A stretch of DNA of 64,000 nucleotides from Tetradesmus obliquus (lineage: Eukaryota > Chlorophyta > Chlorophyceae > Sphaeropleales > Scenedesmaceae), in contig CP126199.1 of the NCBI GenBank assembly GCA_030272155.1, positions 310,001 to 374,000 on the forward strand, written 5' to 3'. A program made the position numbers and the translations under genes. This document shows, one piece after another, positions 1 through 11,020 of this stretch (positions are counted from its first letter, which is position 1; every line of letters starts with the position of its first letter). The notes under the pieces were generated by a model that made no database searches, was not told the DNA's origin, and was given only the letters and a program-made list of their open reading frames with translations.

Positions 1-3000
1 TGCGCTTAATCCTCGCTGCAATCTACACCTGCATGACACGCATGGTGTCCTCGCTTGGTAGCACCTTCTACTTACTGCCCGCACTGTGGTGGTTGGACGT
101 AGCATCCTTCTGCAATGCTGCACCTGCTGCTGCACCTGCTGCCATGCGCCTGCCCCTGAGTTGAGCTGCCTGGAAGCTTTCTTCATAAGCCGCTGGACCA
201 TTTTGGTTGCGCTGTCCCAGCAGCGTGATGACCGCCTTGCTGGAGCCAATTGGCAAGTGCGGGGATACAGCAGTTGACTGCCAACGACGCCTTTAACACC
301 TGCAGAAATAAGCAAAACCAGCAGAAGACAACAGGCAACTGCTCAGGCCAGGCACACACTGTTGTGCTTGCAGGAATGATGCAATACACTGTGGCCGTCA
401 TGCACAGGACCTGCAATGCCTGCAAAAGCGTAGGACACCAGCTAATCCCTGGACACGTCTGCTGCCTGACTGGCACGTTGCATTGCCTGCAACTCACCCT
501 GTCGTCATGCGCATGCGCTGTGGTTGAGCCTTGCGCCTCCTCAGCAGCCTACCGATGACGCATGTTCTATGGCTGGGTCCTGGAAAATGCCCCCTTCTTT
601 GAACCCTGCAATACGCACGCAAGCGAAGTATGAGTTGAGTACACGTAGATGGGTGTGCAGTGCGAGTCTGCCATGCTGTATTGTTGAGTGAAGCTCTTCT
701 GGCAACGTATAGTGTGCTTGCATCACCCCAAATGAGATCCTGCACTAGCTGCAACCGTCAATCAGCTTGCCGGCAGCATTGTACTTGACCTTCTGCGTGC
801 ACTGCCTTCAGGCTGCTACATGAGCTGAAGCACCCCTGCCACCGCTTCTACTGCTGCCCCTGCAGCGCTGCTGTTGCAGTCATGCTAGCACCACCGTTGC
901 TGGTATTCTGCTGCAGCACGTTATCATGCAGATCGAGCAGAGCAACAGCAGCAACAATCAGCCGCGCACCTGCTGAAGTTGTCGCTGCCTCCGGCACTAC
1001 ATTGGGCCTGGCACTGACCACTTGAGTTGCTGTGGCTGGCTTCCTTCTCCGGCGCTGCGCAGTTATCATACACCTGCAGTGCGGCAAACTTGGATGGGTC
1101 GACAGGCAGGAGTTGCATGCATGGCGATGCGTGCGAGACTGCTGGCAACATGTCATTGCATGCTGCGACGGTCAGATACGCACATTGAGTGCCACAAATA
1201 CCAACCAAATGTGGTTTGCTGGCAGTCTAGGTGCTGTTTGCTGCAGGCGTCGCTGGCAGCAGCTGCTGCTGCTGCAGCAGCAGCGTCTCTGCGCTGGAGC
1301 CCCTGGTGTTCACCTGTGGCCAGCTCACACCATTCCGTTTATGAAAGCAGCTCGCATGTTTCCACGTATATCAACGATTCCCTCATCGAAGCTGCTCGTG
1401 CAGTTCTGTTGCAGGGTTGCTGGGGGGCTGCCACTGGCAGCACCTGGCAGCGCCTCCTTGCGTCTCCTGCTGCGAGCTGCTCCCATGTAATGTGCGTCAG
1501 GGACCATACAAACGTCGTATACTACTTTCGAGACATCAGACTAGCAGCTGGACGTACACAGGCCGCTGGTTGCGAACTGACTGCACCTGTGGTGGGTCTC
1601 AAGAGGCTGCGATCTTTTTACAAAGTACAGATTTGCCGCCCAGTGATTAAGGAATACTCATTGCAACATGTAGACGCCCATGCTTGGCCCACAGAAGTTG
1701 ACAGGCAGTTTGAGTTCTGTTACTTGTCAGGGCAGAGGTTTAACGATGACTGAGTGATCAGCTACTAGAGTAAGTTTAAAATTTACATAGTATTTTCTTG
1801 AAGTCAAGTAATAGCAGCTGCACGCTGCCGGCAGTGCACTGAGGCGATCTACTTCACTTGTTCAATCAAGTCCACTCTGCGATCATCAACGTTCTTGCAG
1901 TAGCTTTATCATTAAACTCAACTTGATTTCTGTTGTTTGGTCAGTGAACAGGAGGCCAACGTCACTGTCGGGGGCCAAGGGTGTCCATGGGTGACCACCT
2001 GCTGGTTTGGGGTCACGAGCATGCCCTAGCGCAGGTTCTGCCACACCACATCATGTTTTCAATCTACAAAAACCATTTAAGAGACAGCGCAAGCCGTTCA
2101 AGCTACTCGCCCTCACAGTCATCCACAGCAGGTGCTGTGGATGGCCCAAACACCCCCCACTGGACAGTGAGTGGACTGTCTGTGGATCAGCCTTTGTCAC
2201 AGTGTGAAGTACAAAGGTGCGCCTGGTGTGTACTTGTGTGTACTTAAGCGTACTTCAGAGCACTAGAACCCTGAGAAACCCTAAACCCTTGAGCGTCAAA
2301 GTACGTGGTGGGGGCAAGCTCGGAGTACCAAAGCCAGGGCCTTGAGTACACAGAGGTACACAGTGCGGCTACATGTGCGCTGCTCAGCACTGGCGTAGGT
2401 ACAAAGTACAGGCCCATACGGCCGAAATCTGCAGGGGTGCGGTTTTCTGATGTAGCCAAGGCGGGTTTGCTGTCATTGACCTATGCCAAGTACTTCTGCC
2501 GATCCAGATCCCTTAAGTACACAGAGCTACATGCCTGCTAACACACGTGCTACAGTACTTTAGTGTAGTCACCACCCCCTTGGAGATTGAAACATTGTAC
2601 TGCCGCAGTAAGTGTTGCCCATGCGACACTGCGGACGTGTCATTCCCCCTGCCAGGGGGTATAAACATCATACAGAACAGACGTGATGGATTCAGTGGAT
2701 GTTGATTGTGTCAACTCGTGGCTTTGTTCAACCACCTGTACTGCTCACAGCAGTGGATCAACTGCCTGGCGCCCTAGGGCATGGTTTCTCAGGCTGGGTT
2801 CAAGTTGAAGAAGTTTTGTACTGCTCAAAGATCACTGCACCACTTATCAACACTTTTCATACTTTGAAGGCATACAAGCGGCTTCCTGCTCTGGTAATGC
2901 AGCAACCTGGCAATCCTGCAAGCCAGCCCAGCCTGCTGCCCTAGGGTTCTTTCAGGGTTGATGGTGTCTTTGTGCACTGCTGTTACATGGACAGCACTTG

Positions 3001-3231
3001 TGAGCATGCACTCAGGTTCATCGATTCAGCGACGTACATTTCTGCATACCGACAAGCCAATGCGTTGAGGACTGCATCGCGGGAGGAGCAATGCCATGCA
3101 GCCCGACCAGTCACCCACAGCAGCACGAAAGGTTTATGCAGACGATCCGAAGTTCAGCGTCCGCCTGGTAAGGTTTTGAAGGCAAATCTTCATCGTGCGC
3201 GTTGATTCTTACAGCGACAGCTGAGACTTGT
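1..3231. other. 5' window region, no convincing gene
   Basis: I see no recognisable domain or coherent exon chain here. The stretch has scattered small open frames, one 660-nt frame listed separately, and several GTAC-rich short repeats around 2200-2540. A short exon belonging to the F-box gene may lie near 3085-3170, where an ATG-led stretch precedes a GTAAGG donor, but its phase does not join the downstream frame, so I did not use it. Confidence 0.5.
1094..1753 (+). CDS. Open reading frame of unknown function (doubtful)
   Basis: An ATG-led frame of 219 codons ends in TGA. It is open for about 240 codons if read from further upstream, which is long for a non-genic stretch of this window. 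Residue use in the second half is ordinary, with mixed charged and aromatic residues (for example VVYYFRDIRL), while the first half is Cys/Ala/Ser-rich with an Ala run from a GCT/GCA repeat. No domain, signal peptide or splice structure was recognised. It could be the last exon of a gene beginning outside the recognisable part, or a chance frame. Confidence 0.2.
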   Translation: MGRQAGVACMAMRARLLATCHCMLRRSDTHIECHKYQPNVVCWQSRCCLLQASLAAAAAAAAAASLRWSPWCSPVASSHHSVYESSSHVSTYINDSLIEAARAVLLQGCWGAATGSTWQRLLASPAASCSHVMCVRDHTNVVYYFRDIRLAAGRTQAAGCELTAPVVGLKRLRSFYKVQICRPVIKEYSLQHVDAHAWPTEVDRQFEFCYLSGQRFNDD

Positions 3232-3747
3232 ATGACTTCCAGGACTAATTCCTGCCTGGTGTCTTCGCGCTTTCTGCCGCAGCTCGTATGCCAGCACCTA
3301 GATATCAAAGACCTTCGAGCCGTAGCTCTTTGTTCTAGGGCATGGCGTGCAGCAGCGCGGGCATCTGTCACGGCAGTGGCAGTAGAGGCAGGCCTGGACA
3401 GCTGCTGCTGGCAGTACTGCTCCAGCAGCAGCAACAGCAGCAGCCACAGCAGCAGCAGGTTGTTCGCTGTGAACAAAGCATTGCAAGCTTACCCATCCTG
3501 CAGCAAATTGCGCCTCTCCATATCACCTCACCTGCTCCAGCCACGCAGCAGCAGCAGTAGCAGTAGCAGAGACACACCTCCACCTGTGTCAGCATCAGCA
3601 GCACCTGGCACATTGCCGCAGCTGCTATGTATAGCTGTGCCAGAGCACGGCCGCTTGCTTGACAGCAAAGGCAGGTGGCTGCAGTCCCTCTGCGAACTGC
3701 TGCTGGAGCAGTACAGCCAGCAGCAGCCTGCTGCAGGCTCCAGCCCT

Positions 3748-3802
<55 letters not shown>

Positions 3803-6650
3803 GGCTTATGCTGAAGCTACCTCGCTTGCCGTCCTGCAGCAACACTCCCTGGGGCTTGCTGGCTCAGCTGAGGTGCCTGGGCTGCCTGCTGCTGCGCAAT
3901 GAGCACCCACTGCTGGGTAGGCAGGTGAGGCGGCTGGAAGGATGCAAACAACCCAAGACACAGGTAGGCTGTGGCATGCAACACGGGCAGGAGGCACAGT
4001 TGTCTGGTTTACGAGTGTATCTGGTTTACGAGTGTATCTGGTTTACGAGTGTATCTGGTTTACGAGTGTATCTGGTTTACGAGTGTATCTGGTTTACGAG
4101 TGTATCTGGTTTACGAGTGTATCTGACTTCTGCTGTCAGCGCCTATAGTGCGCTAGCGCCTATGATGCCGACAATGTTGCTTCTGCATTGCAATCTGCTT
4201 GATAGTGCCTCAGTTAGCTACTGCCACGTTTGCTGCTGCAGGTAGCTGCTCTGGCCGCTGCAGTGCCGCAGCTGACCTGCCTGCATGCAGCTGTCACTGG
4301 CGGAGGCTCGCAGCTGCAGCAGCTGGGCAGCCTGAGGCAGCTGCAGCTGCTGCACCTGCATGGAGTGAGCGTGTCACACAAGTGAGAGCCGGTATGGCAG
4401 TGTACATGCCAGCACCTATCCCTCTGCTTTTGGCTTACATGCTTTTGTCATATTGCGTGTCACACAAGTGAGTGCCGGCCTGGCAGTACAGCAGCCAGCT
4501 CCTTGCAGGGAGCACTTTCGCACATTGTATTGCGCTTGTGCTTTGCATAACCTGTTATGTTATGAGGTAATGACCTGACTGGCCATGTCAGCAGGTTCAG
4601 CGGCAGCGGCTGCAGCAGCAGCACCAGCAGCGTTAGCAGCGCAACCTACAGGTGTGCACTGCCAACAGGCCCGGTCACGTCTGCTGACGACTTTATCATT
4701 TGAAGCACTGACTTGTTGTGAAACTATACACTTGCCAATCCTATGGCCCCTGGCCTGTGTTGCATGTTTAACGGTGCTGCTGCAGGGGTGTTAGCAGTGG
4801 CATTCTGCAGCTGAGTCAGCTGCGGCGGCTGCAGCTCTCAGGCGACCTGCTGCTGCAGCCGCTGCACCAGCTGCCAGGCTGCTGCCCACACCTCACATCG
4901 CTGCTGCTGCAGCAGCCACTGGAGCTGCAGCCCAGAAAACGAAGTAACAGGCACCAAGAAACCCCACAGCAGCAGCAGCAGCAGCAGTTTGGAGTAGCGG
5001 AGTTGCTTGCGCAGCTGCCACAGCTGCAGCTGCTGTCGATGGCGCAGGACACGCAGCATTTGATGGATGCTGCAGACAAGAGTGATGCTCGGCTACTGCT
5101 GAAGCTGCAGCAGGCACTGCAGGGCTCCGCTGGTGCTGCTGCTGCAGCTCCTCCGCTGCAGTTTGTCCCGGGCGTGTTTTGTGGGCAGCAGGCGGCTGCG
5201 GAGGCACTTGCAGAAGCCCTGAAGAACCCCAGGTGCGGGCAGTGATGAGAATTACTCTCTCATAGATACACTGCTGTTTGCGCAAGCTCGTTGTGACGCA
5301 TTTTGGCGTGCACCTGTATGTGGCGCTGCTTGTCTTGCTCGCCCTGTTGCCTGGCGTGCACTTGCATGCTGCGGATTACATGCTGCATGCCCATGGCGCT
5401 GTTGATTTGCCACAGAATACCCAGCAGCTGTGATATGTTAACCAGTGGGTGCTGCTACATCACATAAAGCACGGTTGCATTCCTCAACCAACCATGTTTG
5501 CCACCGCCACTGCGTGCTGCCTTCGTGCTTTGCAGGCGCTATAATTCCGGCAGCATCGCAGCATCTGAGCTGCGCCGTGGCAGCAGTCGTCCCCGCAAGA
5601 CAGGCGCCTCCTCAGCAGCCACAGATGCCAGCAGCAGCAGCAGGCTGCTGCATGCAGCCCCAGAAGTGACTTCAGCGAGCCGTCTTTGGAAGCTCACAGT
5701 ACGCTGCGGCGCCAGCTGCGACCTTATGGACATATTGCAGCATGCAGCGCCGGTCGAGCTAGCCCTGGTGACGCTGCCGTCGCTGGTTGATGTGTTGCCC
5801 ACGCTGGGTTGGCCGTTGCAAGTTGCGGCAGCGTCACCGGGGCCTGCGAAGCTCCGGGTGAACTTCCCAGCAGAGCAGTGCAGCTCACTGGGAAGTTTGT
5901 ACATCAACACGGCACACACGCGCGCCGGCATGGTTATAGATGACAAGCTGCTGATCAGCATCAGCAGCAGCTGCCCAAATTTGCGCTGCCTCAAGCTGAA
6001 AGGTGTTTTAGGCTTCAGCAGCAGCGGCGGCGAGGCAATGCGCACCGGTCTGAGCAAGCTGCAGGTGCTGTCGCTGCGTGACACACGGCGGCAGGCGCTG
6101 CAGCAGCTAGCCAGGCTAGCAGTTGCTGCAGATTCTGCAATAGAGCCCGATGAGGACCAAGCACACAGGCTTGAAGAGCTGCATGAGTCGAGAATGGCGC
6201 TGATGTGTGTTTGCTACATCCATGGGTGCAACCTAGCACTTCTCGGAGTGCGCCGCAAGCTGGTGGCCTGGCCAGCCGCAGCTCTGTCAGGGCTGCTGAT
6301 GGCATCTGTGCCAATGGGCGCGTGTGTGGTGATGGCGCTAGCCTCATGGCAGCTGCAGCGGCAGGTTGCCCTGCAGCTGCGAGAGAGTGCAAGGCAGCTG
6401 GCGCAGCAGCAGCTTGTGATGTGCTGCTGGCTGCCGCCGCAGCTGGAGATGCTGCAGCTGCAGGGCTGCTGCTTGGCATGCTGCAGGGTCCAATGCAGCA
6501 GCAGTAGCAGCAGCAGCAGCTGTGTGCATGGGAGCAGGGAGTCAGGCGCACACTGGTTGTGTCGCGGCACTGTTCCTGGGCGTGCAGATGGAAGCAGTAA
6601 AGTTGTGCTGGTAAAGTGCCTTGAGAGCTGCAGCTGCTGCATCAGCCGCT

Positions 6651-6712
<62 letters not shown>

Positions 6713-6994
6713 GAAGGCAGCAGTTGGAGCAGCACTAGCAGCAGCAGGCATGAGGTGCTGCAGCATGATAGCTGCCTGGCAGTCGCTGCTGCCGCCGCCG
6801 CAGCAGGTCCAACAACGCAGTCTGCACTGCAGCAAGCAGCACAGAAGGCACTGCAGCCATGTGCGCAGCTGCTGCGTCGCTTGCGGTCTGAGCGTGGCCG
6901 CTTGCTTGGCCGGCATGTGGTGAGGCCGCTGCTGCGGGGCATGGCCTCTGGGGGTGGGCTGGGGCTGCTGCTCAGGTGGTGCGTGCAGCGGTGA
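3232..6994 (+). CDS. F-box-like / leucine-rich repeat protein, five exons
   Basis: Model: exons 3232-3924, 4242-4381, 4595-4651, 4786-5232 and 5536-6994. Phases agree at every junction and the sum is 931 codons plus stop. Residues about 12-45 (FLPQLVCQHLDIKDLRAVAL, then CSRAWRAAA) look like an F-box: a hydrophobic Leu-rich helix followed by the Cys-x-x-W turn. Later exons carry Leu-rich strands typical of LRRs, such as LGSLRQLQLLHLHG, LSQLRRLQLSG, LPQLQLLSM and CPNLRCLKLKGV. Such proteins usually supply substrate choice to SCF ubiquitin ligases; that role is inferred from the family. Poly-Gln (3748-3802) and poly-Ser (6651-6711) come from CAG runs. The true start may lie in an upstream exon. 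The large last exon after residue 650 is low-complexity and its frame is less certain. Intron 1 holds a 17-bp minisatellite. Confidence 0.62.
3748..3802 (+). repeat. CAG/CAA run coding poly-Gln
   Basis: An almost uninterrupted (CAG)n tract with a few CAA codons lies inside exon 1 of the F-box/LRR-like gene and is read as glutamine. Confidence 0.9.
4004..4122 (+). repeat. 17-bp minisatellite, 7 perfect copies, in intron 1
   Basis: The unit CTGGTTTACGAGTGTAT is repeated seven times head to tail without a mismatch. It sits between the donor at 3925 and the acceptor at 4240-4241 of the F-box/LRR-like gene. Because 17 is not a multiple of 3 and the unit has no stop in any forward frame, the array is open in all three forward frames. 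The perfect identity suggests recent expansion. Confidence 0.95.
4369..4488 (+). repeat. Duplicated donor-site segment of exon 2
   Basis: The end of exon 2 with its donor (GCGTGTCACACAA then GTGAG) recurs about 86 bp downstream, ending at 4467, also followed by GTGAG. Either donor would keep the same local junction sequence; the first is used in the model. Confidence 0.6.
6651..6711 (+). repeat. (CAG)n tract in the last exon of the F-box gene
   Basis: About twenty CAG/AGC units are read as poly-Ser in the chosen frame of the last exon. Such a tract can shift frame usage by indels, which is one reason the downstream reading frame is less certain. Confidence 0.85.
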
Positions 6995-7438
6995 GCTGCC
7001 GCCTGCTGTGTGTGTTGTGCTGCATGGTATGCAGCACACCCACACCTGCCCGTGCATGGGCATATGCCAGCTGCATGTGTTGATTTGGTTCAGGCTGTGT
7101 AGCACATGCTGGTGATGCTGTGTTCACAGCACATTCAATGCACTGCAAGCCGCTGAGGCGATTTGACCCTTCATCAGAACGGACTGCAGCCCTGTTCAGC
7201 TGTGCATGTTGTCACCTGACGCTCCAGAAGTTCTCAGCGCATCACGTGAGTCAGATTGTCATCCTGTGACGTCCTTTGAATCAGCCCTGCTCACCCGTGT
7301 TTCTGCTGTATGAATCAGGCCCCTTGACTGAATGTCATACGCCTTCTTGGTGATAATAATGATACCACGTCCCTGATAATGGCAGCCGACTGCAACCCAG
7401 CTTCGCTCTTAAACGTGAAATTACACTTGCTGCCCAAT

Positions 7439-7443
7439 TGTAA
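7439..7443 (+). terminator. Candidate TGTAA poly(A) signal for the F-box gene
   Basis: A TGTAA pentamer lies about 445 bp after the stop at 6994. TGTAA is the usual poly(A) signal in volvocine and related green algae. The pentamer is short, so chance occurrence is possible. Confidence 0.35.
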
Positions 7444-7727
7444 CATGAAGAAAAGAACACCCATTGCTGCTGGGCAGCATGCCATGCTTTGCAAGCCGCC
7501 AGATCTGCTCACAGCACTGGCTGTGGCAGCTGCAGCGCATGCAATCGGGCAGTGCTGTCAACGCCACGAGCAGCAGACACATTCGCGCCCTGCCGTACGC
7601 ATGCATACGCAGCACGCATCCCATAAGCATGTTGTGCAATGTGCTGTAGTGCTCAAGCCAAGCGCAGCAGGGGCTGTACATGCCCTTCCTATGTGGGAGC
7701 ACTCACAATGCAGTGCATTGCTCTTGT

Positions 7728-7732
7728 TTACA
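7728..7732 (-). terminator. Candidate TGTAA poly(A) signal for TIC100
   Basis: On the minus strand a TGTAA occurs about 340 bp past the TIC100 stop at 8070. Another minus-strand copy lies near 7423. The motif is short, so this is only suggestive. Confidence 0.3.
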
Positions 7733-8069
7733 CACACAGACACACTCCTGGTGCAGCAGCAAAACGCCAGGCATGCACCAGACACTCATCAGCCAAGAAG
7801 GCACCAGCAACGCATGCACGCCACATGGCGGTGCCTTCACAAACTCGTCAAATAGTGAACCCCATAATTGCGTAGCAGCATGCCCCAGCCGATGCCCCAA
7901 AACACACACCTCAAGCTGCATGTCGCTGCCGCTGCAGCAAATGCAGCAATCACGGCTGTGCAGCACAGCTAGATGTAACATGACGCTCAGCATCACCACA
8001 GCCACAACAGTCACCTAAGAACAAATGCAAGTCCACCCCAAAACACTGCTACTGCTGCTGCCGGTGCTG

Positions 8070-10985
8070 CTACTGCTGCCTGCTGCTGCTGCTGCGCCTG
8101 GCTGCTGCTGGCCTGCTGAGGCGCGCCCTGCCGCTGTCAATGGTGGGTGCGCGCTTTGCTGCGCGAGCAAGCGTACCAAGCACCGCCTTGGATGCCCGCC
8201 CCACACCAAGTGACAAGCTGCAGCTAGCCAGCGGCCCAGCCATCCACAAGCCTGCCCCGCTGCTGGCTGTAATGCTGCCAAACGGCAGGCCGCCGCCTTG
8301 CCGCTGCTGCTGCTGCTGCTGCTGCCGGCTGCTGCTGCTAAGCCCTGCTGCTGCTGCATCGTCCAGCTCCGCAAGCAGCGGCCCAGGCTGCGCGCCGCTG
8401 CTGCTGCCGCCGGCAGCTGGCCCGTCTGCTGCTGCCTCTGCTGCGTCCAGGTTCCCTGCCATGCGCAGCAGCCGCCGGCCCTGCAGCTCCGCGCCGCGCT
8501 TCACGCGCTGGTTAATAATATAACCCACGCTGCCTGGCTCCGGGTCCCAGTCAAAGTTGTACATGTTGAACACGTGCTGGTGGTTCTTTGCCACGCGGGC
8601 CATCTCCATGCGGATGTTCTTGTCATCGGGCAGCGGGTGCACCTGGCCCATGGGGCCCGGGGCCATCCACTTGGTGCCGTGCGGGTAGTGCAGCGGCTCC
8701 TGCATCAGCTCCACGGGGGCACCCTGCACATCTCATGCAGGGAACAAAGACAGGGAGAAAGCAGAAGCACGGCCATGAGAAAGTTGAGCAAGCGGGTAGT
8801 GCAGCGGCTCCTGCATCAGCTCCACGGGGCACCTTGCACATTGACACATTAGACGTGCAGGCAGAGACAGAAGTACGGCGGAAGCACAGTCAGGGACGCA
8901 AGTTTGATGGACCGCAGTGGGGTGCGGCAGCAGATGGAGCGACGGCATGTAGTGATAAGCACCAACATAGCTCCTGCTCCAACTGAGTGGCAGCATCAAA
9001 GCAGGCACCATCACTCACACAGACACGCATGCACAAAGACCAATGCGCTACTACTGCCACGTCAAACAAGCGGATGCACCAAGACCCCGTGACCCCATAT
9101 CCTGGCAGCCGCCCACAGCACCCTTGCCCCACCCCCCCTGCAGGCAGCCCCTGCTCACGTTGGCGTCCTGTGCGAAGCGCAGCGTGACCTCCCCGTACGG
9201 CTTCCAGCGCCACATGCGCGCCTTGGCCACAACCTCCTCCACCTCATCGATGGTGCCGCTGCGAGAAGACAAGGCAGAGCACAAAAAAGCAGTCAGGAAG
9301 TCAGCAGTCACCGGCAGCCAGCGCTACAGGAAGAACATGAACCACCACCACCACCACCTCGTCGATGGTGCCGCTGCGGTGGGTCAACAATGCAGAACAG
9401 CAGCAGCAGCGGTCAGCACAGCAAGGAACACGCGCGCCTTGGCCACCACTGGAACTCTGCCAGGTCGCACAGCTGCATCGAGTCGCTCTCAACACTAGCC
9501 CTCCAGCACCACGCCACCTTGCACTACACCTCCCGCAAACACAAAACCCCCAACGCCTGACTACTCACAGGATCGCTGCCAGGTCGCACAGGTCCATCAT
9601 GTCGCTCTCCATCTCAACACTAGCAGACCGGCACCACACCACACCAAACCACAGCTTTGTCAAACGCAAAAGCGCATAACCCCTGTACCGAACGCAAAAC
9701 CCCCACCCCTGTGTTGTCGAAGCGCGTGTTGGTGTCCTGCTCCGCCCTTCAAGACACACACATAACCCTAACCACTGATCCCAAAGTACCAAAACCCTGA
9801 CCACTCGCAGAATCTCCGCCAGGTCACACAGCTCCATCATGTCGCTCTCCGTCTCAAAGCGTGTGTGCAATGTCCTTGCCTTACAAACCACACTCAAAAC
9901 CTTAAACCACGTTGTCCCAAAAATAACAAAACCCTGACCACTCACAGGATCTCAGCCAGGTCGCACAGCTCCATCATATCGCTCTCCGTCTCAAAGCGCG
10001 TGTCGGTGTCCAGCTCCGCCCAGTTGCGCGTTGATGCGCGGTCCTGCGCAGCATACGGCGCGTCATCCTCCGCCCACAGCGCGTCATGGCGGGCCATGGA
10101 CTGCAGCAGCAGGTCCTCCGTGGCTGCACCCAGCTTGGCTGTGTTGATGGCACGCAGCTCCTGCAGACAGTGCGAAATGCAGATGTGGGAAGGTTGCAGC
10201 GCTTGTTTGCTTCTTACACCGTCCAGGCTGTGTGTGTTGGGAGGTTTGTGTTTGCCTCAGCATTGGAGGCTGTACCTGGCATGGCCAACGAGTGTGGTCA
10301 TGCACAAGATATATGTTTGATATAGTGGAGGCGCAAAGCGCGAGTGCATGCAGCTATGGACTGCAGCAGCAGGTCCTCCGCGGCAGCGCCCAGCTTGGCG
10401 GTGTTGATGGCGCGCAGCTCCTGCGTGGCGAATGACAACGACCGAATGCTCGCTCGTGTTGCAGAACAATGCACGCATCAGTTGCCGCTGGTGGCTCTGC
10501 ACATGCACAGCTCCTTCTGGCGTCTTGACGCAGCTGTTGTGACCACTGTCCAGACTAGACACAGATAGCGTGTTGTCACACAACACAAGCAGTACACGAC
10601 CGTGAGCCGACGCAACACCACATGAGAACAGCTGCTGTGCGCACCTCGCTGTCCAGGTAAGTGGTGTCGCCTTTTACCCGCACATCACCTAGCCACTACG
10701 CAACAACAAACACTCTGCAACAGGGGCCAGCACAAACCCTTGTAACCTCACCTCGCTGTCCAGGTAGGTGGTATCGTCGTCGAGGCACACATCATGGTGT
10801 CATCACGTAACAACACACATTCAGCTAGGGAGCCAGCAGAAAACCCTTTTAACCTCACCTCGCTGTCCAGGTAAGTGGTGTCGTCGTCGAGGCGCATGGC
10901 GGCCTTGCCGCCGTACACGCGCTGCAGCAGCTCGTTATGCTGCGCCTCGCGGCCCTCCAGGTAGTCCTTCAGGGACAGCCCTGGC

Positions 10986-11020
<35 letters not shown>

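Larger units (their letters stand above)
6995..8069. other. Convergent intergenic region
   Basis: This 1.1-kb stretch separates the ends of the F-box gene (+) and TIC100 (-). No coding frame was supported. It should hold both 3' UTRs, and candidate TGTAA signals occur for each strand. Confidence 0.6.

Noticed and set aside
2262-2292. Telomere-like GAAACCCTAAACCCT stretch
   Set aside because: Only about two imperfect units within ordinary sequence; not a telomere or a clear interstitial array.
6214-6942. 242-codon minus-strand frame with a long poly-Leu run
   Set aside because: It is the shadow of the (CAG)n tract and the LRR-like exon on the plus strand; poly-Leu and Cys runs are the antisense of CAG repeats.
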